A stretch of DNA of 64,000 bases from M55B165 sp964423265 (GTDB lineage: Bacteria; Actinomycetota; Humimicrobiia; Humimicrobiales; Humimicrobiaceae): the NCBI GenBank assembly GCA_964423265.1, contig CAYREF010000002.1:30323-94322 (forward strand). The letters run 5' to 3'. Positions 15,966 to 22,995 of this stretch are shown one piece after another; position 1 is the stretch's first letter; each line of letters begins with the position of its first letter. The notes under the pieces were generated by a model, which saw only the letters and a list, made by a program, of their open reading frames with translations, was not told the origin of the DNA and did no database searches. The position numbers and the translations under genes are program-made.

Positions 15966-17747
15966 TTACTCCATTGTTTCACGTGAAACATTTTTAATAT
16001 AACACAATAGGGAAAAAATATCCGCTAAGCTTACCCCTTCTATTCTTTTAGCTTGCTCTAGCGTTTGTGGCTTCTTATTATTTAAGCTTTTAGTAGCTTC
16101 ATTTGACAAATTATGTATATCTGAGTAACAAATGTCATCAGGGATTTTTACATCCATATTTTTTGTTATAGTTCTTATTTTTTTTTCTTCTCTCTTTATG
16201 TAATCTTCATATTTTAATTTAATAACTACACTCTCCGCTTCTTCTTCGGACAAATTATATTTTGATGAAATATAGTTCAAATCATTATCGCTCAACATAT
16301 TCTTTTTAATCTTATTATAAAAAGGGGTAAATTTTAGCTTACCTTTTACTATTTCTATATTTTTATATTTTTTTAATATCTTTTCCTGCTTCTGGCTAAG
16401 GCCCATAGCAGGCAAAAATTTAGCCATCCTGTAATCAACATTATCATGCCTATGATGAAGCCTAAACTCATTTCTGGATGTTAACATCCTATATGGTTCT
16501 GTAATTCCTTTTACAACCAAGTCATCTATCAACACCCCTATATAACCATCTTCCCTTTTTATAACAATTCCCTCTTCTCCCTGGGATCTCCTTGCTGCAT
16601 TTATACCTCCTACTATTCCTTGGGCAGCTGCTTCATCATAACCAGTAGTTCCGTTAATCTGCCCAGCAAAGAACAACCCGCTGTGGCTTTTGCTCTCTAA
16701 TGTATTATTTATCTGAAAAGATTTCAAATAATCATACTCAACTCCATATCCATGCCTAGTAATTATTGCATCTTTTGTACCTTTTATCCGCTTTAATATT
16801 CCGTATTGTATATCTTCTGGAAGAGTGGTCATCAGGCCATGTAAATACATTTCATTGGTTTCCAGTCCTTCTGGCTGTATAAATATGAGGTGTCTCGCCC
16901 TTTCCGGAAATCTCATAACTTTCTCTTCTATTGAAGGGCAATATTTAGGACCTTCCTTTTTTTCTTTTTTCCCGTAAAATGCTGACTTTCTAATATTCTT
17001 TTTTATATAGTTTATACATTTTTTTTCCGCATAGGTTATATAATTTTCTACTTGTTTTCTTTTACCTCTTTTGCTCTCATAGGAAAATAACTTAGGTTTT
17101 TTGTCATATTCTTGAACCTTTAACTCTTTTAAATTGAGGGTTTTTTTATCAACTCGGGGCGGTGTATCTGTTTTCAACTTGCTAAATCTATAGCCAGCCT
17201 CCTCAAGGCTTTCTACTAAGCTTATAGAGCTTATTTCTCCTTTTCGACCTGCCTCCAGCCTATTTTTCCCCCAAAAAATCTCTCCCCGGAGGAATGTACC
17301 AGTGCATATAACCAGACATTTTGCCTTATACCTAAATTTATCACTAGTTTGAATAGTAAATCTATTTTTACCTATTATTATTTTTTTAGCCAAACCTTGC
17401 TTTAAATCAAGGTTATTTTCATTTTCTAAGACATATTTCATGTTTAGAAAATACCTTTTCTTGTCTACGATTGCCCTTAGTGTTTGGACAGCAGGTCCTT
17501 TTGAAACATTTAACATCCTCATATGTATGTAGTTTCTATCGGTGTTTTTAGATATTTCTCCTCCCAATACGTCAATTTCCCTTATAAGCTGCCCCCTACC
17601 AGGTCCTCCTATAGCACTATTACAAGGCATGCTGGCTACACTATCCATATTTATTGTTATTATTAGTGTCTTTACTCCTTGTCTTGCAGCTGCTAAGCCT
17701 GCTTCACAGCCTGCATGGCCAGCTCCTATTACTATTACATCATACAT
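15966..17747 (-). CDS. mnmG: Second MnmG-like protein (tandem paralog)
   Basis: A 593-residue full-length MnmG homolog immediately upstream of mnmG. It retains the FAD motif (IGAGHAGCEAGLAAARQG), both cysteine motifs (MPCNSAIGGPGRGQLI and KYCPSIEEKV), the QINGTTGYDEAAAQG segment and the C-terminal RIEGVSLADIF helix. It differs in CNSAIGGPGRG instead of CNPAIGGVGKT and has a lysine-rich middle region. Nothing looks broken, so both copies are probably active, perhaps with different tRNA or partner preferences. A perfect parS site is embedded in its last codons (peptide NVSRET), and another lies just before its start at 17762. Confidence 0.9.
   Translation of the reverse strand: MYDVIVIGAGHAGCEAGLAAARQGVKTLIITINMDSVASMPCNSAIGGPGRGQLIREIDVLGGEISKNTDRNYIHMRMLNVSKGPAVQTLRAIVDKKRYFLNMKYVLENENNLDLKQGLAKKIIIGKNRFTIQTSDKFRYKAKCLVICTGTFLRGEIFWGKNRLEAGRKGEISSISLVESLEEAGYRFSKLKTDTPPRVDKKTLNLKELKVQEYDKKPKLFSYESKRGKRKQVENYITYAEKKCINYIKKNIRKSAFYGKKEKKEGPKYCPSIEEKVMRFPERARHLIFIQPEGLETNEMYLHGLMTTLPEDIQYGILKRIKGTKDAIITRHGYGVEYDYLKSFQINNTLESKSHSGLFFAGQINGTTGYDEAAAQGIVGGINAARRSQGEEGIVIKREDGYIGVLIDDLVVKGITEPYRMLTSRNEFRLHHRHDNVDYRMAKFLPAMGLSQKQEKILKKYKNIEIVKGKLKFTPFYNKIKKNMLSDNDLNYISSKYNLSEEEAESVVIKLKYEDYIKREEKKIRTITKNMDVKIPDDICYSDIHNLSNEATKSLNNKKPQTLEQAKRIEGVSLADIFSLLCYIKNVSRETME
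15975..15990. promoter_or_regulatory. parS site 1 (inside the 3' end of the second mnmG)
   Basis: TGTTTCACGTGAAACA, a perfect 16-base palindrome identical to the bacterial parS consensus. It lies within the final codons of the upstream MnmG paralog, encoding NVSRET. ParB should load here. Confidence 0.95.
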
Positions 17748-17761
17748 AATTTAAACCTCAA

Positions 17762-17777
17762 TGTTTCACGTGAAACA
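17762..17777. promoter_or_regulatory. parS site 2 (between mnmE and the second mnmG)
   Basis: A second perfect TGTTTCACGTGAAACA in the intergenic space, 14 bases before the ATG of the mnmG paralog (17747 on the minus strand) and downstream of mnmE. Together with the site at 15975 it brackets that gene. Confidence 0.95.
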
Positions 17778-17813
17778 TTTCGCCAAATTTTCTAATAATA
17801 TTATTTTTTGTCA

Positions 17814-19238
17814 TTATTTGCCTATGCAAAACTTACTGAAAATCTGGTCTAACATGTCTTCCCTTGCAGTATCTCCGGTAATTTCGCCTAATAAATTTTT
17901 AGCAATTTTTAAGTCTGCTGAAGGGAATTCTTCCGACATCTTATCCTCCATTGCTAATTTAGCCTTATTAAGCAACTCTTCTGCATCCTTTAATAATTTT
18001 TTATGTCTATTGTTTATAATTATCTTTTCCTCTATATTTAACTCTTCTCCATCTAATACTATTTCTTTAATTCTGTTCTCCATTTTTTCTATTCCAATCC
18101 TTTTAGTTGCTGATATTTTTATTACTTTATTTTCACCTAAATATTTTTTTATCTCCCCTTCGTCTAACCTTGCTTTCAAGTCTACTTTATTGATTGCAAT
18201 TATTGATTTTTTTCCCTTAATTTTTTGAATTATTTCCTTATCTATGTCTTCTAGCCTTTTGCTAATGTCCATTACACATATTACAAGCTCTGCTTCATCT
18301 ATATGCGTGAGGCTTCTTTCAACCCCTATCTTTTCAATTTTATTCTTAGTCTTCCTAATCCCGGCAGTATCAATTAATATAAGGGGGATTCCCTTTACAT
18401 ATAGTATTTCTTCAACCGCGTCCCTCGTGGTTCCTGGAATAGGAGTTACTATTGCTTTTTCCTTTCTTGAAAGCAAATTTAGTAAACTTGACTTTCCGAC
18501 ATTTGGCTTCCCAATAATTGCAACTTTTACTCCGTTTTTTACTATTTCCCCTTTTCCCTCATCTTCAATTAATCTAGACATTTCCCACCTTATATCTTGG
18601 ACATCTTCGGTCAATTTATCATATGGGGTAAGCTCTAAATCTTCTTCTATAAAATCAACTGAGGCTTCTAGCTGAATAAGCACATCTGTGATTTTTGAAG
18701 CTATTTTTTTTATTTTCCTCTTCACATCTCCTTTTACGTTTTTTGCTGCTATTTTTAAACTTTCTTCTGTTTTTGACCTGATTATGTCAATTACAGCTTC
18801 CGCTTGTGATAAATCTATTCGTCCATTTAAAAATGCCCTTTTGGTAAACTCCCCAGGCTCTGCTATTCTTGCTCCATTTTCTATACATAGTTGAAGTATT
18901 TTAGATGTAGGTATAATTCCCCCATGGGAATTGATCTCAACTATGTCTTCTCTAGTATAGGAGTTTGGCTCTTTCATATATGATACTATTACTTCATCTA
19001 TTGCATTTCCTTTGTTATCTGTTATATATCCGTAAGTCATTGAAAATGTTTTTAACCACCCTATTTTCCGGTTATTTTTACTCTTAAATATCTTATCCAC
19101 AATTGCTGCAGCTTTACTACCGCTTAGCTTTACTATACCGATAGCCGCCTCACCAGGCCTTGTGCCTATTGCCACTATTGTATCTTTATTTATGTTTAGC
19201 ATTTTTATAGTAATTATTTTTTTTATATTTTTTGCCAC
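17814..19238 (-). CDS. mnmE: tRNA modification GTPase MnmE
   Basis: The GTPase partner of MnmG in U34 modification. The N-terminal THF-binding domain begins DTIVAIGTRPGEAAIGIVKLSG, the G domain has the P-loop IGKPNVGKSSLLNLLS (about 235) and the GTTRD and DTAG motifs, and the C-terminus is the obligatory CIGK. An alternative start downstream at the MLNINKDT methionine would remove 12 Lys/Ile-rich residues and give a more typical beginning. The order mnmE, mnmG-like, mnmG, rsmG, parA, parB is a classic oriC-side run. Confidence 0.96.
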   Translation of the reverse strand: MAKNIKKIITIKMLNINKDTIVAIGTRPGEAAIGIVKLSGSKAAAIVDKIFKSKNNRKIGWLKTFSMTYGYITDNKGNAIDEVIVSYMKEPNSYTREDIVEINSHGGIIPTSKILQLCIENGARIAEPGEFTKRAFLNGRIDLSQAEAVIDIIRSKTEESLKIAAKNVKGDVKRKIKKIASKITDVLIQLEASVDFIEEDLELTPYDKLTEDVQDIRWEMSRLIEDEGKGEIVKNGVKVAIIGKPNVGKSSLLNLLSRKEKAIVTPIPGTTRDAVEEILYVKGIPLILIDTAGIRKTKNKIEKIGVERSLTHIDEAELVICVMDISKRLEDIDKEIIQKIKGKKSIIAINKVDLKARLDEGEIKKYLGENKVIKISATKRIGIEKMENRIKEIVLDGEELNIEEKIIINNRHKKLLKDAEELLNKAKLAMEDKMSEEFPSADLKIAKNLLGEITGDTAREDMLDQIFSKFCIGK

Positions 19239-19582
19239 CTACTATAAGCTTTCAAAACCAAATTATAGTGTGACCTAAAGATAACAATAAGAATAAAGCT
19301 AATTAAAAAATGTTTCAAGATTAAGCATTTTTCTTTAACAAGCATATTATTATACCATAGTATTTATGCATATTATTATTAGTATTGTCCCGGGGTTTAC
19401 AGTTTCTAAATAACTTATTTCTATGATCTCAGGTACTCTTATTTTTTAGTGTTATGGAAGTGGTTTTAAAATATTCTAATATCTTGCTTAATTTCTTTTT
19501 ATAAAATTTTTTGATTTAATTTGTTAAGCGGTGAGGGGGTAATTATTTTTATAATTTACGGTTTTACCCTAAACGGTCCAAG
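19239..19582. other. AT-rich intergenic region upstream of mnmE
   Basis: No gene is supported in these 344 bases. The sequence is strongly AT-rich. ATTATA sequences at 19348-19353 and elsewhere could be minus-strand -10 elements for mnmE, but no convincing -35 could be paired. A short plus-strand reading frame near 19521 has no ribosome site and runs through the terminator, so I do not accept it. Confidence 0.5.
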
Positions 19583-19612
19583 AAAAAAAGGGCGCTACAT
19601 AGCGCCCTTTTT
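19583..19612. terminator. Intrinsic terminator after khpB
   Basis: GGGCGCTA (19590-19597) pairs with TAGCGCCC (19600-19607). Seven A precede and five T follow, so it works on both strands. It is 20 bases past the stop of khpB (minus strand) and ends the rpmH-rnpA-yidD-yidC-khpB run. Confidence 0.92.
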
Positions 19613-19631
19613 ATCCCTATTTAGTATATGC

Positions 19632-20234
19632 TTAATTTTTTTCCTTAAATGGATAAATTACTATTCTCCGGTGTGGCTCTTTGTTTTTACTTTCTGTTTT
19701 TACATTCTTAAAGCTGGCTAAAGCCTTGTGTATTATTTTTCTTTCAAATGAGTCCATGGGCCTTAATTTTATTTTCTTTCCTTTTCTAATTGCTTTTTTT
19801 GCCATTTTTATAGCTGTTTTTTTAATCCGCTCTGCTTTCTTTTTCCTGTAATCTTTTATATCTAGCATAACATTTCTTTCCACCAATTTCTTTCTGGCAG
19901 CAATTTGGTTAACAATATACTCTAGGGCTTCTATATTTTTTCCATGTCTGCCTATTGCTATTGCCAAGTCATTCCCATATACTGAAACTTTTAAATTTTC
20001 CCTGTCAACCTTCACCCTTATGTCTTCTCCCAGGCAAATTACTTCTATTGCTTTTCTTACTAGTTTGACTATTTTTTCCAACCCTGTACAGTTTTGTTCC
20101 TTTTCTAAATCCTCTAATTTATTGTTCTCCATCAATTTGTCGTTTTCTTGCTCTTCTTTTAAAGACTCAACAAATGAATCAATTGCCTCATTCATGCTGT
20201 TTTCACTTGCCATTTCTTCACACCTCTCAAGCAT
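19632..20234 (-). CDS. khpB: RNA-binding protein KhpB/Jag (KH and R3H domains)
   Basis: A 200-residue RNA-binding protein. The KH domain (about 58-135) has the GRHGKNIEALEYIVNQIA loop, and the R3H domain (about 138-200) contains RPMDSFERKIIHKALA and EPHRRIVIYP. The N-terminal Jag_N domain found in Firmicutes is absent and replaced by an acidic, low-complexity stretch (SFVESLKEEQENDKLMENNKLEDLEKEQ). With KhpA it binds many RNAs and affects cell envelope growth and division. It follows yidC with a three-base gap, the conserved order near oriC. Confidence 0.93.
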   Translation of the reverse strand: MLERCEEMASENSMNEAIDSFVESLKEEQENDKLMENNKLEDLEKEQNCTGLEKIVKLVRKAIEVICLGEDIRVKVDRENLKVSVYGNDLAIAIGRHGKNIEALEYIVNQIAARKKLVERNVMLDIKDYRKKKAERIKKTAIKMAKKAIRKGKKIKLRPMDSFERKIIHKALASFKNVKTESKNKEPHRRIVIYPFKEKN

Positions 20235-20237
20235 TAA

Positions 20238-21023
20238 TTATTTCTTTCTCCTTTTTTTTCTTTTCTTTCCTGATATTTTCTTTTTTTCTTCAAGAGAAAG
20301 TTCTTTTTCTTCTCCTTTTTCTTTTTCTTCTCCTTTTTCTTCTTTTTCTTCTCCTTTTTTTACTACTTTGTTTACTATATATTGCTGTCCCATAGTCCAT
20401 ACATTGGTTGTAACCCAGTATATTAATATTCCTGCTGGAAGCCTAAATGCTATAAAACCAAAAACTACCGGCATTATGTAAGTGATAATAGATTGTTTGG
20501 GATCTGTGGCAGTCATGCGGGTGCTTAAAAACATTGTTCCTACCATCAATATTACCAAAATGTAATAAGGATCGGGTTCATTTAAGTTTAACCATAAAAA
20601 ATCATAGGCGGGATTTAGCTCCCCATTTATAACGAACTTGCCCAATACATCGGTAACTATATTGGAAGGATTTCTCAGTGCCTGGAATAAGGCAAAAAAT
20701 ACCGGCATCTGCAACAGTAGGGGAAGACACCCAGCCAAAGGATTGACATTATGCTTCTTGTAAAATTCCATTGTTTTTTCTTGTATTTTCTGCTTGTCAT
20801 CCTTATGCTTCTTCTGAATTTCTTTTATTTTTGGCTGCAATTTTTGCATTTTTGCCATTGACCTAGTCTGGCTTATGGTTAGGGGGGTTAGTATTATCCT
20901 AACTATCAATGTGAGCAATATTATTACAAGACCATAGACTGATACCACATTATTGTATAAAAAAACTATTACATACTCTATTACATTTTGGATAGGCCTT
21001 AACAAATCAAATATAAACTCCAA
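20238..21023 (-). CDS. yidC: Membrane protein insertase YidC (short type)
   Basis: A 261-residue Oxa1/YidC insertase. The conserved core is present: VRIILTPLTISQTRSMAKMQKLQPKIKEIQ near residue 45, NPLAGCLPLLLQMPVFFALFQALR near 95, and a final membrane pair. The arginine in the first core helix (R47 region) is in place. There is no lipobox, so the N-terminus is a plain membrane segment, unlike SpoIIIJ. The C-terminal 45 residues form a repetitive Lys/Glu tail (KKGEEKEEKGEEKEKGEEK) ending in KKRKKRRKK, likely to bind ribosomes. The repeats are also visible in DNA as a CTT/TTC-rich tract at 20280-20360. Confidence 0.96.
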   Translation of the reverse strand: MEFIFDLLRPIQNVIEYVIVFLYNNVVSVYGLVIILLTLIVRIILTPLTISQTRSMAKMQKLQPKIKEIQKKHKDDKQKIQEKTMEFYKKHNVNPLAGCLPLLLQMPVFFALFQALRNPSNIVTDVLGKFVINGELNPAYDFLWLNLNEPDPYYILVILMVGTMFLSTRMTATDPKQSIITYIMPVVFGFIAFRLPAGILIYWVTTNVWTMGQQYIVNKVVKKGEEKEEKGEEKEKGEEKELSLEEKKKISGKKRKKRRKK

Positions 21024-21038
21024 TATCCTTTACCTCCT

Positions 21039-21248
21039 TCATTTTACTGGGTCGTAACCGCCTTTGTTAAAAGGATTACATCTTAAAATTCTATATATTG
21101 CCTTAATACTACCTTTTAGTACACCATATTTATTTATTGCGTTCACTGCATATTCTGAACAAGTGGGCTGGAATCTACAGCTTTTGGGTAGTATTGGCGA
21201 TATAAACTTCTTGTATAATTTTATTACAAATGTAATTGCTTGTTTCAT
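21039..21248 (-). CDS. yidD: Membrane protein insertion efficiency factor YidD
   Basis: A 69-residue protein with the complete family signature: AITFVIKLYKKFISPILPKSCRFQPTCSEYA, then LKGSIKAIYRILRCNPFNKGGYDPV. The conserved cysteines are present. YidD is a membrane-associated protein that aids YidC-dependent insertion. It is encoded between rnpA and yidC, its normal place. Confidence 0.97.
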   Translation of the reverse strand: MKQAITFVIKLYKKFISPILPKSCRFQPTCSEYAVNAINKYGVLKGSIKAIYRILRCNPFNKGGYDPVK

Positions 21249-21262
21249 AGTTGTTATGGGGG

Positions 21263-21589
21263 TTAAGAGTGTAATAGGGATTGTTCTATTATTTTTTTTA
21301 ATTCCCAGTATCCTGCATTCTTTATACTTTTCTTTGCCACTATCAATATATCCAATCCTTTAAGATAGCCAGTCAAATTTCTAATAATTTCCCTTATAAC
21401 TCTCTTAATTTTATTTCTCTTAACAGCTTTTCCAACACCCTTGGATACACTAATTGCATACCTTAAAACGTTTTTACCGTTTCTGGCCACATATATTTTT
21501 ATGTACCTTCTGTTTATACATTTGCCTTGCTTGTAAACACGGTTAATATCTTTTCTCTTAGATAAAGTCTCCTGCTTTAAGCTGTTAAT
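21263..21589 (-). CDS. rnpA: Ribonuclease P protein component
   Basis: The protein cofactor of RNase P. The core ISVSKGVGKAVKRNKIKRVIREIIRNL (RNR motif) is clear. The expected N-terminal part, SKRKDINRVYKQGKCINRRYIKIY, is encoded upstream of the only usual start codon (GTG at 21490), so that GTG cannot be the true start. The frame opens after a stop inside rpmH and has no ATG, GTG or TTG before 21490. I propose ATT at 21589-21587, just after AGGAAG, giving 108 residues and a 13-base overlap with rpmH. TTA codons at 21580 or 21565 are weaker alternatives. An assembly error is possible. Confidence 0.85.
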   Translation of the reverse strand: MNSLKQETLSKRKDINRVYKQGKCINRRYIKIYVARNGKNVLRYAISVSKGVGKAVKRNKIKRVIREIIRNLTGYLKGLDILIVAKKSIKNAGYWELKKIIEQSLLHS

Positions 21590-21711
21590 TTCTTCCTGCC
21601 CTTTTTCCTTCTATTTTTTATTATTCTTTTTCCGGCTTTAGTTTTCATTCTTGCCCTAAAGCCGTGATTTTTCTTCTTTTTTCTTACTTTTGGCTGATAA
21701 GTTCTTTTCAT
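21577..21711 (-). CDS. rpmH: Ribosomal protein bL34
   Basis: The 44-residue protein MKRTYQPKVRKKKKNHGFRA, continuing to the KKGRKKLTA end, is a full bL34. The correct ATG is at 21709-21711; a longer frame upstream to 21930 adds unrelated sequence. It heads the rpmH-rnpA-yidD-yidC-khpB run pointing away from dnaA. Confidence 0.98.
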   Translation of the reverse strand: MKRTYQPKVRKKKKNHGFRARMKTKAGKRIIKNRRKKGRKKLTA

Positions 21712-22146
21712 ATTTGTCCTCAATAAACTATTGTTTCCAATTAGGTTAAGAATTATACATTCTAATTTACCTAATATCAAGTTTGTCAGCAAACCCAAAA
21801 TTCTTTTGCCGCCCCTTATTTTCAAACAACTGTTCTTATTCCAGCAAATTATGAAAAATCTGTTTTTTATGACATACAGAAAATAGTGGGCTTTTTCACT
21901 GTTTCCGGAATTTTGCAAAAAAGTTTTCAACAGCTGTGGAAAGAATTGTTAATAACTTTAAAAATCCCGGCTTATAGGGCTTTCACAGCATGTTAAAACT
22001 TGTGTTGATGCTTAATTTTTTCCCATATTTCCGTTTAAAATCCTAAAAGTTTAGCTGTTAATAACTTACTAATATGAAAAGAATGTGAAAAGGTAATTGA
22101 TAAAAATGTCTTTAATTAATATAATTTTGTTATTGTTTAAATCAAT
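21712..22146. other. Upstream origin region: DnaA-box-like repeats between rpmH and the GHKL gene
   Basis: This 435-base divergent intergenic region holds several 9-mers close to the DnaA box TTWTNCACA: TTTTCAACA (21924-21932), CTTTCCACA on the minus strand (21935-21943), and TTATTAACA on the minus strand twice (21947-21955 and 22056-22064). The same TTATTAACA occurs twice more between dnaA and dnaN. It must also contain the promoters of rpmH (leftward) and the GHKL-dnaA pair (rightward). I read it as one half of a bipartite origin or as a DnaA autoregulatory region. Confidence 0.65.
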
Positions 22147-22986
22147 ATGTTACTGTTTGAAATGGTACAGGAATCATCAAATCCAAATCTCAGCTCTGAA
22201 AATAAAAGCAATTCTAATACTTCTATACCAGTAAGGATTGCTATTTATGACAATATGCGAAGCATACCCAGGGTAGAGGAATACCGTTACGGTAATGTAG
22301 CAGACTTTATTAACGAAACCTCACAAAAAACTTATAGCCTTTCCCACGGGATTGGTGGAAAGATTCCCTATACTATAATAAAAGAGCTGATTGAAAACCT
22401 GATACATGCTAATTTTAATGAAATAATTATAACTATCTTAGATAATGGCAATCATATTATTATCTCAGATCAGGGCCCTGGCATTGACGATAAAAACAAG
22501 TCTTTTCTCCCTGGTTACACCTCAGCTACCCAAAGCATGAAGGAATATATAAGGGGGGTTGGTTCAGGGCTCCCTATAGTCAAAGAAACCATTACTTTTT
22601 CTGGAGGCTCCATAAATATTTCAGACAATATTAACTCTGGTACCGTGGTCTCCCTTAGAATAGATACTGCGCAAACCTCACCCGGCGATGATGAAGAACC
22701 TAAGCCTGCCACTAAGGCAGAAAGCCCGAAAGCAGATGAAAGCTATGAAGAGATATATGATCTTAAACTTTCTGATAGACAGATAAAAATTATGTCCCTG
22801 ATATTGGAATTAGAAAACGCGGGTCCTTCAATAATCTCGAATGAGCTTGGCTTCAGCCTTTCTACTTCATACAGGGAACTTATTTATCTTGAAAATAAAG
22901 GATTTTTAACTTCAAGCAACTCTGGCAAGAGAGCTTTAACCCAAAAAGGCATAAAATATCTTGAATATTATTCGAATAATTTTTAA
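22147..22986 (+). CDS. GHKL-type ATPase with C-terminal winged helix, adjacent to dnaA
   Basis: A 279-residue protein. Residues about 60-172 form a histidine-kinase-like ATPase (GHKL) domain: N-box ELIENLIHANFNE (80-92), G1 box SDQGPGID (107-114), G2 box GVGSGLPIVKE (137-147) and GTVVSLRI. No phospho-accepting H-box or membrane part is seen, so it resembles SpoIIAB/RsbW-like or free ATPase modules rather than a sensor kinase. A disordered acidic linker (178-205) leads to a winged helix-turn-helix (208-279: SDRQIKIMSLILELE, SNELGFSLSTSYRELIYLENKGFL). It ends nine bases before dnaA, so it is probably co-transcribed with it. A role in replication control is inferred from position only. Confidence 0.85.
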   Translation: MLLFEMVQESSNPNLSSENKSNSNTSIPVRIAIYDNMRSIPRVEEYRYGNVADFINETSQKTYSLSHGIGGKIPYTIIKELIENLIHANFNEIIITILDNGNHIIISDQGPGIDDKNKSFLPGYTSATQSMKEYIRGVGSGLPIVKETITFSGGSINISDNINSGTVVSLRIDTAQTSPGDDEEPKPATKAESPKADESYEEIYDLKLSDRQIKIMSLILELENAGPSIISNELGFSLSTSYRELIYLENKGFLTSSNSGKRALTQKGIKYLEYYSNNF

Positions 22987-22995
22987 TATTATGAC

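Noticed and set aside
19521..19721. 66-codon plus-strand frame across the khpB terminator
   Set aside because: It runs through an intrinsic terminator and into the antisense of khpB.
21263..21490. rnpA starting at GTG 21490
   Set aside because: It omits conserved N-terminal residues KRKDINRVYKQGK that are encoded just upstream in the same frame.
21577..21930. Longer 117-residue form of rpmH
   Set aside because: The upstream 73 codons are unlike bL34 and overlap the DnaA-box region; the internal ATG at 21711 gives a perfect bL34.
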